Source: Neelides folsomi
Taxonomy: Eukaryota > Arthropoda > Collembola > Neelipleona > Neelidae
Direction of reading: 5' to 3'
Length of the DNA stretch: 64,000 bases
NCBI GenBank assembly: GCA_034687125.1
Contig: JAQGBZ010000096.1
Location: 62,001 to 126,000 of the forward strand
Part shown: piece after piece, positions 27,733 through 40,400 of the stretch
Layout: the number at the start of each line of letters is the position of its first letter
Position numbering within the stretch: the first letter of the stretch is position 1
Translations under genes and position numbers: made by a program
The notes under the pieces: model-generated
Database searches by the model: none
Seen by the model: only the letters and a program-made list of their open reading frames with translations
What the model was told of the DNA's origin: nothing

Positions 27733-30700
27733 ATGGACGCCCTCAATATCCACCCTTGGCACACCGACCACATCGTAAGGACTTCCTCTCTATTCGCGAA
27801 TCTCTTTTCGCAAACTTTGGGAATTCTCCCTTCCAAGTCATCTGATATTTATTTATATTTTTATCATCATATTTCCCATTCTAAGGATCCAAGGTGAGAG
27901 CTGTCATTGACGGAATTGGGTCTTGACATTGTTTGTCCGTGTGGTCAAGGGTCGCCGTCTTTTGGACTAGATAATTTTGTAGTGAATAAATTAGTGGGTA
28001 AAATGGAGCCGGTGTATTATATAGTTAGAAATAGAAGAAGAAGGAGAGCCATGTTCGAAATCTATCCTTAGCCTTGGCAATGCACACCGATGGCCGGAGT
28101 CAAGGCCGGGTGGATCGATTTTCGGTTCCTCCCCACCCACCCACCTCCGTCAATCCAAACGACCAAATGTTTGTAAACAGGATACGAAAAACCCATAATT
28201 ACTCTTTTATTAATTCCTATCAGACTCAGGAATGGCAGAAGGACACGAACAAACACGGGAGATTAATTTGAGATAATCTGAGAATCTTAAATTTTTAATT
28301 TCAATTTTTATCCAAACATTCCATATTCCCACACGTTTTCTCACATTCAATTTCAATTCCTTTTATTATATGGAGAGTATTTTAACAAGAGGACCATAGA
28401 TTTTTAATTGCTCATGTATCAACCGAATGCAAATGTCTCCCCATATGCAAATAAAGAGAATATACTAAAATTAAAATAGCCACAGTTTATATAGTCTGAG
28501 CGAATTTAGCAATTAAAGTGAAATATCAAATTGCTTCACTTTAACTATCAGAGCATTAAATTTCGAATAAATATAAACACGGCCTTTGAATGTCATTGAT
28601 GAAGTCATACTAGCTTTAAGTATATGAGAATTTGTTTCAGCTCCATGTAATTGAATCTTTATTGAATGGGGGAATTGTAGAAAAAAAGAATATTCGTCCC
28701 CATCAAACTCATTTAAAAATAATAAATCCTTATCAACTTTTCATTTTATTCGAACCTCTCCCATTGAAGATAAAGTTGTAATTTTGGAGACTCTTTTAGC
28801 ATCTATAAAATGTGTTTGTATCTCCATCTAAAACCCTTTCAAACTTTGTAATAAATATGTAATATATTCCTTCCATATGAAGGAAATTGAAGAGCATAAG
28901 ATAAAAAAGAGAAAAATGGGCTTAAGAGTCAGTCAGAGATTATAAATATGGCGAGGTTCGTCAAACAAACTTTATATCATATTTATGTCCATTGAGGAAT
29001 AATGGAAATCAACATTGTGTATTCCGTCCATGTACTTCTCTGCAAGTTCTGTGTGTAGGTGCATATCTTTACGTGTGTAATAATAATAATAAGTACTACC
29101 GCAAGAGTGGCGAATCTCTTCAGCGGATTTCCAGGGCTGGGAGGAACACATATAATACCAAGTCCTTCTAATGTTAGTTTTTATGAGGGGAAAAATGTAA
29201 TTATTGTTCCAGCACCCGAGGGGAGTCTTTTCATATATAATATGAAAAGCTCTTTAAACTTATTCACCAACATGTATATAAAAGATATGTAATGATGATG
29301 GCTAAGGATGCGTTTGGCTTTCGCTCTTCTCCAGCAACCCTCAAGCAATTCTCCTCCTTACATATTTACCCACACTCCTTCAACCAGCTCGCGAGATTAG
29401 GAGATAATGATAAAGATATGTATATATAAGACCACTCACAGTTGAGATATATATTTATAAAATATGATCTCCTTTCATCAATGTGTGTATTTTGGCAAGG
29501 AGCCCTTAGCGCCATTCGAAGGTGACATAAGGGTACAGAGTGAGCAGAATTGGTTTTTAATGATGAGCTCCAAGTTGCAACAGCGCGAGGCTCGGGGATC
29601 GCCAAATTGCAATAATATTATACACCATTACCATTATATAACCATCCTCCATTGCTTACATAACAAAAGCCCATTGTTAGACTCTCCATTTTCCCTCAAC
29701 CCAGTTGGTCCCATAGAACATTGGGTTTGTATACCAACTCAAAGGATCCTTGCGTTAATACGACAGCTTCTCTCTTTCATTATTATTTAATGCATCGACA
29801 TCCTCCGAATTAATGAAAAAAAATGAAATTGTTCGAAAAGAACATTCAATTTTATCAAAATGCACTTACGTCATACAATTATTTAATAGAATGCCTTTAA
29901 TTAATACCTTTGTCAAATTATCTAGTCGGATTGTGCCTATAATATAGGCTTAACCTGTATAGGTTTTTAAAAATGGAAGAAAGAATTTGATCACGAATAC
30001 AAGTATTACATAGGCACTTATATGGAATGAATTCATTCTTACTTTCCACCTTCAACACTTAAACAACTCAAACATGAGAAAGAATGTAAAAGGCAGGACG
30101 TAAATTGATTAATGGCTTAAACACTAGCTATATAACATGGTACATTTGCGTGGATTGCAAAGTCGTGAAAGCAGTAAAAGACGTTTTCTATATATTTTAG
30201 TATTATAATCAGTTGTTGAGGAAAAGGTTTGATTGGAGAACTTGAATTTCCAAGACAAGTGGAACTTGTTTTCATACCCGTCTTTTCTCCGTGGCAGTGG
30301 GGAAGGAGTCGCTTTGGGGTTCGGGATGGTCAGGAAAACAGTCAATCGATAATTTCATCACGAACACACCGAGAATTTTCTATTCAAAACCCATTCCACG
30401 ACTCTGTGCATTTTACCTCTCTTGCTATTACCTATTACAGTATTAGTCTCTCATCATCAATTCAAATGGCAATGGTTGCATTTTCCCTATTGATGCCCTT
30501 TAACAACACAATTGGATTATTTTATTAATGATGATAGGCCACTCAATACTAATCAGCGAATCATTCCATTTCTTCATAATACCAAATGCATATTAAACTC
30601 GATTACATATTCGTTGTTTGATCTTTTTAATATATTAATTCTTTCATTCCGATTCGAACAAAGGAATCGAACAATACAATATATTTATATACTACTTTAA

Positions 30701-33332
30701 TATAAAGTATGTATGTTATATTATTATTTGTTATGTATCATCTTACGAGAATCTTGGTACAGAATTAAATTCAAATTCTATATTATGTAAATGAGAAAGG
30801 AAAAAAGTTGAGGGATAGAAGGGCGGAGTGGGTTCATAATTTATTCCTTGAGCTACGTCCGGGCATTTTCAAGGGGATCGATCCGCCTGGTTTACTTACC
30901 TACCGTCCCCCTGAACTTGCCATTGAAGAAAATCCATAATTCCCCGATTCCACAAACTTCCTCCACTCCCGTCTCTATCTCCCCTTGATATCACATGGAG
31001 AAGTTGGTCTACGACGTACATCATTTATATCACTTTATTTAATTCACTCTAACATAGTAATTAACATTTATTTAATTATTTCTATTAAATTCATCTAAAT
31101 TACTGGAAAATACTTTCATTTACGTTATACTTTCTGACCCTAGGCTAAAACTACGTATTTAACGTTGGTATTGTTCATAAACGTATTTTAAAATCGGTTC
31201 ACGGAATATTTCAGTTTTTATAAGCATTTATGCATATAGTATTAATAAAATATAATTAACTAAACGAATATTAGAGAAACGCCATAAGGTCCTATAAAGC
31301 GGAGCATTATATAGTTTTATTAGTAAGGGTATATCTGTGCGGTATATCCCGCACAAATAAAGAGAAAACTGGGAATTTGAGGAAAAAAACAAGTGAGCCA
31401 TTTTTAGTAGAAACGGCTTTGTCCAACAATTCCAAGCTTTGCCAATCAATCAATACTATACAAATGAACGTATTTATGGAGTTGACTTGAGTGGAGATTG
31501 TTTATTGAAGTTAAAGACAATTAATTTAATTCAGGTCCTCATGAACTCGGAGGAGACCGACATGAACATTGTGAAGAAAGAAGAAGACGGAGGATTTTCA
31601 CCTCCTTCATCTCCTACAATGTCACCGACGATGTCGTCGACGACGGCCATCGTCCAACCCGACTTCCCTCCCTTCTCCCCAAAGAGCCTCCAATTTGGAG
31701 AGGAGCGGAGACAGTCGACCGGCTATGAGTCCTCTTCCCCTGACTCCCCCGACAGACACTTTTGTTCATCGACGACTCAGTCGGCCGCTGATGTCTCACG
31801 ACAAGAGGTAAAGGCAAATTATAAATAATAAAATATTATCTTAATTCTCGTAATTAAACATATTAAAAAATACGTAATTTTTGGAATTACTAAGATTTTT
31901 TGATTTTTTGTATTGTAGGAAGTGGGAAAAGAAGAAGGACCGAAACGTCTGTGCCTCGTGTGTGGTGACACTGCCTCAGGATTCCATTACGGAGTCGCAT
32001 CTTGTGAAGCGTGCAAGGCGTTCTTTAAAAGAACCATTCAGGGGAATATTGAGTACACTTGCCCAGCCTCCAATGATTGCGAAATCAATAAGCGACGTCG
32101 AAAGGCCTGTCAAGCCTGCAGATTTCAAAAGTGTCTCCGAATGGGCATGCTAAAAGAAGGTGTACGATTGGATCGGGTTCGAGGAGGAAGGCAGAAGTAC
32201 AGAAGAAGTTCTGATCTCCCGTATCCAATTTCAACTCCAACGCCACCGAAGCGACCAACACTTGAAGGTAACATAAATTTATTATTAATTAGAAATAGAA
32301 TACATTAGCAATTTTAGCAATTAGATCATCAATGAGATAATTCATATTTGCTTTGTTTGATTGATTGATCAAAAGTGTAATTTGTAAATTAATTCTATTT
32401 GAATAATTAATAGAAAATAAGATGATGATGGCGTTGAGCTCATGCGAGCCAGATGTTCCGACTGCATCTTCGGGAGATCCAATGCTCGGAGAGGGTGGCT
32501 CATCTCGCCTTGTTGGAATCCTCTCGGATCTCTATGATCGTGAAATTATCTCCACTATTGGATGGGCAAAGGCCGTTCCGGGATTCACGGACCTCAGTTT
32601 AAACGATCAGATGCGATTGCTTCAGAGCACTTGGACGGAGATCCTCACTCTCTCCCTGGCATTCAGATCTCTTGAGGCTACTGGGCGACTTCACTTTGCC
32701 TCTGACTTGAATCTTGATGAGAAACAAGCGAGGGAAGCCGGTGCTTATGACCTTTACCAGCCTGTAAGTTATTTTTACTACAATTAACCTCCATCCAAAA
32801 AACCATCAAATTAATTTTATAAAGTCAATAAGGGCCTTTTTAAATTATTAAAATTAAAGAAATTATGAATAGAATCCCAGAAATTCTTTTATTTTTTATA
32901 GTGCCAGCAAGTTGTGGAACGTTTGGAAAAAGTTGGTTTGGTCAAAGAGGAATATTGTCTTCTGAAGGCTCTCGTTCTCCTTAATGCTGATACGAGAATT
33001 GATGACATGCCTGGTGTTAAAAAACTGAGGGAGGTCATTCTCAATGCCCTCATCGACTGTGTCGCCGTCCTCAGGTATAAAACCCAACTATTTTTAATCG
33101 CTCTTATTGAGATAATTTTAATGATTTTTTTAAAAAAATTACTGAATTTAATCATTTTTGATGTTCAAGGCCCGGGAGTAGCGTGAACCACGTGAATTCA
33201 CTTTTACTATGTTTGCCGTCTCTTCGTCAGTCGGACATTGCGATCAAGCGATTTTGGCTGAACGTACGACGTGAAGGAAAAGTTCCAATGAACAAATTGT
33301 TTGTTGAGATGCTCGAGGCACACTTCCGTTAG
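27733..33332 (+). CDS. ERR: Estrogen-related nuclear receptor (ERR), 6 coding exons
   Basis: Exons 27733-27774, 31535-31807, 31919-32267, 32414-32763, 32902-33074 and 33170-33332 give 449 aa. This orphan nuclear receptor (NR3B) binds TNAAGGTCA sites and drives energy metabolism genes. The DNA-binding domain starts at about residue 117: [20 protein letters not shown] with P-box [40 protein letters not shown] and the C-terminal extension [17 protein letters not shown], nearly as in human ERR. The ligand-binding domain fills the last 220 residues ([39 protein letters not shown]) and ends with the AF-2 helix ([11 protein letters not shown]). Exon 1 ([14 protein letters not shown]) is inferred from its CACACCATGG context and in-frame donor; if wrong, translation starts at 31541. 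Intron 1 is 3.8 kb. Confidence 0.93.
27775..31534 (+). other. First intron of the ERR gene (3.8 kb)
   Basis: A+T-rich with short G+C-richer spots near 28,080-28,170 and 30,830-30,980. A small hairpin (TGTGCGG/CCGCACA) is at about 31,336-31,354. None of the short open frames resembles a protein. It may carry enhancers or other 5' exons; nothing specific is visible. Confidence 0.4.
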
Positions 33333-36300
33333 TTTGTATTGTAGTCGGCTTCCGATTCCTTTCATTGCAATATTTTTTCTCTGGGAGGAAATTCTGAAAC
33401 ATTCAGAATCTTACTAAATCTACCTAATTACAATCACGATTATTTATTTAAACAATTTTCTTTAAAAACATAGTATTTTCTGGCGTTGAAGGATCGAAGG
33501 CTTTAAAAAAGCATCACGTATGATAGAAGACTTTAAATGTTAGAAAATGAAATGCCGCTTCAAATTTTCATCACATTAGGGAAAATCACAGTTGGAGGGA
33601 GATAAATGTCGAATGGTAATTAAGATGTTTACAGTTCTTTCTTGAAACACCTTTGCAGTTTAGGAGACAATCAGAAAGAAATATTTAAATTACATGATAA
33701 GTAGTATGATGATGAAGAAAGCTTTAAATGTAAAAATTAAATGCGTATATGACTTTATGGAAAATGTAGAAGAGGAGAGGAACAAAGGTTTATTGTATTT
33801 AAATATATTCGTAGAAATACACTATTGTCCGAAGAGTACAAGAATACATTAGGGAGGGGAGTGGGAGGTATACCAAATATATATATTTATAATAGTTAAA
33901 ACAACTGAGGTTTCAATTGTGATGCTCTGAGAGAGCGTAGGGAAATATTTAGCAAATAATCAATTACACTTTCATCTTTAACTTGTTGTACATTATAAGT
34001 AATGTAATTATTAAATTGCAGTTTAGAGAAACGTCATTTGAGAGGAAATGTTGGTGCTCTTATAAGAAATATATATAATATAATATTGTATATAATATTT
34101 AATGGAGAAGAATTTTAAACCTGGGGAAATCATTCTAGTTACATTCATAGTTAAATAGGAACAAAACTGTGCTGACGAAATACGTAAAAATACCTTTTAT
34201 CTTTAGTCGAGATGAACCTGTTATAAAAATGCTAGTTATTCATAAATAAATATTTACATAACAATATATTTAGTTTTAATGACTTGACAGACACATTTAC
34301 TATATAGTTATATATATAGTTCAGTTGTATACCATAGTTAAAAAACATATTATGTATACTTGCATAATACAATACGTAAAATATGTAGTTGCTGAATTAA
34401 AGTAATATACGAGGAATCTAATCACTAAAAAAGGTGATTTTACTGTGACAGAATAACCTGATATATTCTATACCGAGGATTGCAAATTATGTATTGATAT
34501 GACTAATTGTAAGATGTGGTTCGTATATATATATATTTAAATAAATATATATTGTACTTATATTTTATAGATTTAAATAATGTTACTACATAACTACTCT
34601 GATTGGCAGCTGGTCTGCAAAATTTAAAGCTTAAATAAATTCTCATGTGTAATACAACAATATTGACAAAAGTAGAAGATTATGCCGTTTTATCATAGTG
34701 TTATGAGCCTACCAATACAATAATCAAAATATTTATTATTAGTAGTAAATGTTAAGTAAAAATATTTAAATATTATTTAATATATTCTTAGTTTAATAAT
34801 TAAGATTTAGGCACAGAAATTATAGGATATAATTATACAATTACCTTTGAACAGAAATATACAATTAATGTACGTAAAAGTAACAATTTTAAGAGTGCTT
34901 GATATATGATAAATATATTCGTATTTTGCAATAAAAGTATTAGTACTTCTGTTAAATGGAAAATGATGAAAAAAATACAATCACAAATTAGCTTCCTTTT
35001 TCCTAGTTCTTAAAAGCCTACTTTAGTTTGGTTTTACTTCAAATTGTACAAGTAATGATTATGAATTACCAAGCTAAAGTTAAATATAATTAATTTCATA
35101 TTGTTAAAATAATTTAAGTTAGGTAATAGTTCACTTAATGGGTAATAGTTCCCTTAATGGGTGCGTTTTAATGGGTTTAATTATTGAACGGGGATCTTTG
35201 GTGGCTAATTGAATTGGTGCAAAAAATACATATATCATTCAAAATATGCAATTTTCAAATTGTAATTTCGTTCTATTTTTTAACAAATATCGAAAACTTA
35301 TTACTGGGCCCGTGTGAGGCTCTTCGTTAAATCGTTTCGTGTCAGCAATTAATTAGTTTTAATAGGGCAATATAAATAAGTTAATTCCTTTGTTTCTCTA
35401 ATTGTATATTATTTATTCTTACACTTTCGTGTAATATTGTTGTATATTTTAAATGGGGTATTTATTCGTTTTAAATCTCTTAAATATTTAAGTATTGTGC
35501 CCATATTAAGCATTTCCTCTGGCATGCATGGAAAGAATTCTAAAATATTCGACTTGATGTTTTTTAATGGTCGACTTAATTAATTCCTTCAACTCTACCA
35601 TTTTCTCATGTAAACAATTTAAGCGTGTATAATTTTCTTTGTTGAATTCATTTTTTAGAAAGCATGATTAATGTTTTATGTTGGTTTGGGATAAAATAGA
35701 GATATGATAATTATACTTAAAATTATGTATAAATTATGGTACATTATATAAAATTGTTATATAATTTTATTAGCTAACAAGACTTTAAGGGTATTTATGG
35801 CGTTTTGTATAAATCGTTAGATTCCATAATGTAAATAAATAAGTCATTTCATTAACCAATTACCTACTTTGCAGAAACTGTCTTCAGGATCGAAGTAATA
35901 TCTATATTAGGATCTATTACATTACATTGTTGTTGAATAGTTTGGAACATGTTTGGTTTATAAATTAAATTATTTAATAAATTATAAATAGCTAATTTAT
36001 ATTAAACACGCAATGTAGCTTTCTCTGTAATTCTGCGTACCTGACATAAAACAATATTTATATAATTAGGTAAATATAAATAATTGTACATTGGCCAAGA
36101 ATTCGAACAAAAATTTCAAGAGTTTAATTATCTAATGATGTAAAAGTATAATATGGATGTACTCAAGTATGCCATTTATGCATGCATAATTAAATATAAT
36201 TTTAGAGTCCTTCGACTCATTTGCTATTAAAATATAAATCATCTATTTAAATTATTAATAAGGCACACCTTATTTAATTACATTATGTAATGAACAAGTT

Positions 36301-37439
36301 TTACCACACAATACAAAACTCATTAACAAAAATTACAAATATTTGACTGTGAATATATTTTATTTAAATCAATGGGGTTTCAGTTTAAAAGTGTATCAAA
36401 TATATAAAATAATGCGTGTGCGAGTGTATTTTGAGAAATTTAGGGGGTTTTCGTATCGCAATATATTCTAGGTGTATTATTATAATTATTTCATTTAACA
36501 TTCTTAATTAGCTTAAAAATCTTTACTTTTTCTTTCATCTTTGCAAATTATTCACTATCAAACTTGTTATTTTTTCCTTAATTGGGAGATCACACTGTGA
36601 AGTGATGATACATATAAGATTACATACATGTCAAAGTAATCTCATCATACTTCGCTTATTAAATGTGTATTTAAAATCTTTAAATGGAAAGCTTTTAAAT
36701 ATGAATAAAAATATAGTTGAAATGATGCATTTTTGACGTTTACTTCCATTCCATTCTATGCAAATACCTCTATTCTAATTTCGCATTCTTTGGCTATATA
36801 AAATATTTGCATACTATAATTTTGCATACAATAATATTAATTTAGCATTTGGGTTAGTTTAATGTTTAATTAATATGTGAATTAAAGGATTTGTTTTTTC
36901 TCCTTGTCCTCATCTCCGCATCTTCTTTGAGGGGTTGAGTGGGAGCGTGTAGGTGTCGTTGTTTGAATCTCCGTCTAGCTCCTGATCCGATGCTCGTTGT
37001 CACTTTCAAATCTCGCCTTTACAACTCATCAGACATCTTCTTATTAAACGTCGTCAGTTCCCCAAGGGGTCATCGATACATCAGTTACCCTTTGACTCCT
37101 TTCCTCCTAAGTGACCCTTGTTCGTCGCCGTCACTCATGTCGACTGACAACGCCGAGTTTTTAATCTAATTCGTCATATTGATCAAATTGATATTGATTT
37201 CGATAAGTTTTTAATTAAACAATTCAAAGAGTTTTAATTAAGTTGGATCGGTCGGCTCGACAGGAAAAGTCTGGAGGGTTTATTATTACAAGGTTTATTG
37301 CGTCGTTTGATAACTTCAAGTGAATTAAGAGTTTGGGGAAGAAGGTGAAATTGACAATGATGAAGAAAAAGAATCGAAATTGTGACTTTTAATTCTAAAA
37401 TATTTACACAAGTGATTGAAGATCCCGAAGAAGGAAACA
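33333..37439. other. ERR 3' UTR and intergenic, 4.1 kb
   Basis: The least gene-like stretch of the window: very A+T-rich, with no frame over about 80 codons and many possible poly(A) signals. The part from about 36,900 is richer in G+C and leads into the USP34 5' end. No transposon ends or RNA gene recognised. Confidence 0.45.
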
Positions 37440-40400
37440 ATGGGGAACCCGAAGATTTGCGATTGTTGCATGGACTTTACGTCTTTACTCCAATCTTGTA
37501 AGTTCCATTTGCTTATCCATATAATCCATATTTAAATGTTCACATAAATCTTTTTATTTTTTTTATTAAATTGTTCATTACCTATATTTCATTAGCTCTA
37601 TTTGCAGGAGGAAGAAAATGATGATGTATTGTATTCATAATATTGTTTATTTAATAGATGATGGAAAGAGAGTTCCAATAAGCCGTTGGTCAGATGTTGG
37701 GATGAACAAGGAAGAAGTTGAGATGATTATTCTTTACATGCAATCTTGGACTCAACGACAATGTTCTTGCTGCTTCCGAGACAGTAGGAATTTCGAAAGA
37801 TTCAATTGGGCTCTACAAGTTCTGATCATGGTCGTCATTGAAATCCTGAGAAGGAGCAAGGAAGAGAAAAAGGAAGAAATCCCATCATCTGAGGAAGTTG
37901 TCCAAAAAGAGCCATGGGATGTGGAAGAAAAAGAAAAACTCGTTCCATTTGTTGCGAAAATATTTCTCAATTCTTTTCCGACCTACGTCGCTTACAAACA
38001 ACATTACCAACTTAAATCGGAAGAAGTATCTCCGCAAGAAGTTCAAGCTCTGAGTATATTTTGTGAAATTAGCGAACCCGAGGCCTCAGTTTATCTTTTT
38101 CGAAATGTCTCCTTGTTTTGCAAGGTAAGTTTTTTTATTAAGTTAATTTATACAGTTTTATAATTATAATGATTTTTACCAATATATTCGCTTAGTTAAG
38201 TACTATATTAATCCTATTGGATTTTCAGGCGGGTGGAATGGAAATTGTAACGGAATGCTTTGCGAATCAAACACCGGAAACGCTTCCAATTCATCAAGCA
38301 CATGTGATTGTTGCTCTTGCCTCGAATGTTAAAACATGGATCAATTACCAAATATCCATGAAATATTGGGTTCCTTTTAGAGCAAATGTTCTATCCTACA
38401 TGTCCAAACTAGTTGACACTGAACAAACTTCATCTGCTCGGAATATGGGAGGTAAAAGAGAAATGGAGAATTTAACAAAATATATAATGGCTTATAACAA
38501 AACATTTCGTAAATACTTAAGTATAAATATATAATGATTGTTATGATTATTTCAGAGTTTATTTGGATCTCAATCAAAGAACCAATCGATACTCACGGTG
38601 GATTTGATAAAGATGGTCTTGACCTTGCGTTCAAATATTTTCTGAGCTCGACGCTGACTCTGAGAATCTCAGGAGTGAACCACATCAACAATCACATCAA
38701 TCTTTTTAACGAGGCCATGAATTCCGAACAAGATGGAGACCATTTGGATCACAACTTGGCAAAGTGGTTGCTCGAAAATCAAATCATTGAACATATTTTT
38801 GGTCCAAATCTTCATGTCGAGGTTTGCATTTTTCTACATTTTCAATATAATTTAAAATTTTACACATTGGACTTTAATTTTTTAAAATATTCGACCTCTT
38901 TTTTTAACTTTACTTTAACTTTAACTTAATTTTTTTAATTTCAGGTCATTAAACAAACCCATACAATTCTCACATTCCTTGCGATGGAAGGAAAAATTAC
39001 AAACGAACACATTGATATCATTTGGGCTGCGGCTCAGTTGAAGCATTGTTCAAAGCCAGTTTACGACATCCTTTCGTCGCTCATTTGTAATATGGAAGCT
39101 GGGCCTGTGCTTCATCTCCATACTCTCCTTTGGAAATTGGAACCAAGAGAGCAAACTGAACAAAGTTTGTATCTCGCCTCTGCTCTCATCAAATTCATCT
39201 GGACGAATGCAGTGGTTGGATTAGAACCATCACCAATGCTCCCATTGCCTTCGAACAAACGGCGGTATCGAGGTCGGGTGCTCGAATTTTCTTCTTCAGA
39301 ATCTCCCGTGTCAGTTGAAGCCTCACAGTCAGAAGATGAACTCATCATTAGTGTATGAATTTAATCTTAATTAACATTAATTAGCGTTCATAATTTATAA
39401 GATTTATCATATGAATTTTAAATTTACCTTTATTTGTATTTTAGCCTTTGGAAATGAATGGAAGAGAAAAAGTGATTGATCGGAGCAAAGAAGAAAAAAT
39501 GGGTCTTGAAGTTGGTCCATGTCGAATGTTCAAGTCAGGGCAATTACGTGAAGTCCTTGCCGACAGTTCGGAAGAAGAGTCAATGAGCGGCGGTGATAGT
39601 GGAAAGTCTGAAATTCAAGTATCATCGAGCGGTTACATCGAAACACACTCCGATTCAGATGCAGACGAAGAAAGATCGGGCGGAGAAGACACACCAAAGG
39701 TTTTAAAGCGGAAAATCCTCAAGAGGAAAAAAGGTCAAAAGACTTCAGATGAAGAAAGGGCTGAAAGAAAAGGGCTGGAAATTGATGGACGAGAAATGTC
39801 ACGGGTTACTTCTGCTGACATTTTTCCTGAAGAACCAAAGGAAGCCATTTCGGAATTATCCAATCTTGTCAATATGACCGACACGTCCTTGCTGCAAGAA
39901 TTTGCATCACCTGGAGATCTCGATGGAAGTGAAGGTTCATACTCGACCAGAATTTCCAATAAGTCTGAGAAAAACATGGCAGATTTTGATGGAGAAGATT
40001 CACCCTGCGAGGAAGATATTGTTCGACCTATAACTCAAGATCAAATAGCTGAAATGGCCCAGAGGGATGAGGTAAATTTTAATGTGAATAAATCAATATT
40101 TTATAATCAATATTTAATTTCTAAAACTGCTTAAACTGATATTTAAATTTAAAATTTAAATTATTTAGGCATTAAGACTAGCATGTGGAATCAGTCCTGG
40201 TTTTGGACCTCGACCTGTGAGACATATGAATCGAAGGAGGAGATTTCAAGGTTTCTCACATTCGTTTAATTTCCAACTTGAAGACGTTTGTCAACCTGGA
40301 CAAACTCTCCTTTGGGATCTCATCCAAGATGAAAAAATTGTACGTCAAATTACTAATTTATCCAAATTGTCAATAAACATTAATATAATATTCAATTAAT

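Noticed and set aside
30229-30528. 99-codon frame in ERR intron 1
   Set aside because: No domain and no splice signals that would join it to ERR in frame.
37609-37626. Possible 18-nt microexon in USP34 intron 1 (acidic codons between tttgcag and gtattg)
   Set aside because: Joining it to exon 1 creates an immediate TGA stop, whereas skipping it gives a frame that matches the USP34 N-terminus.
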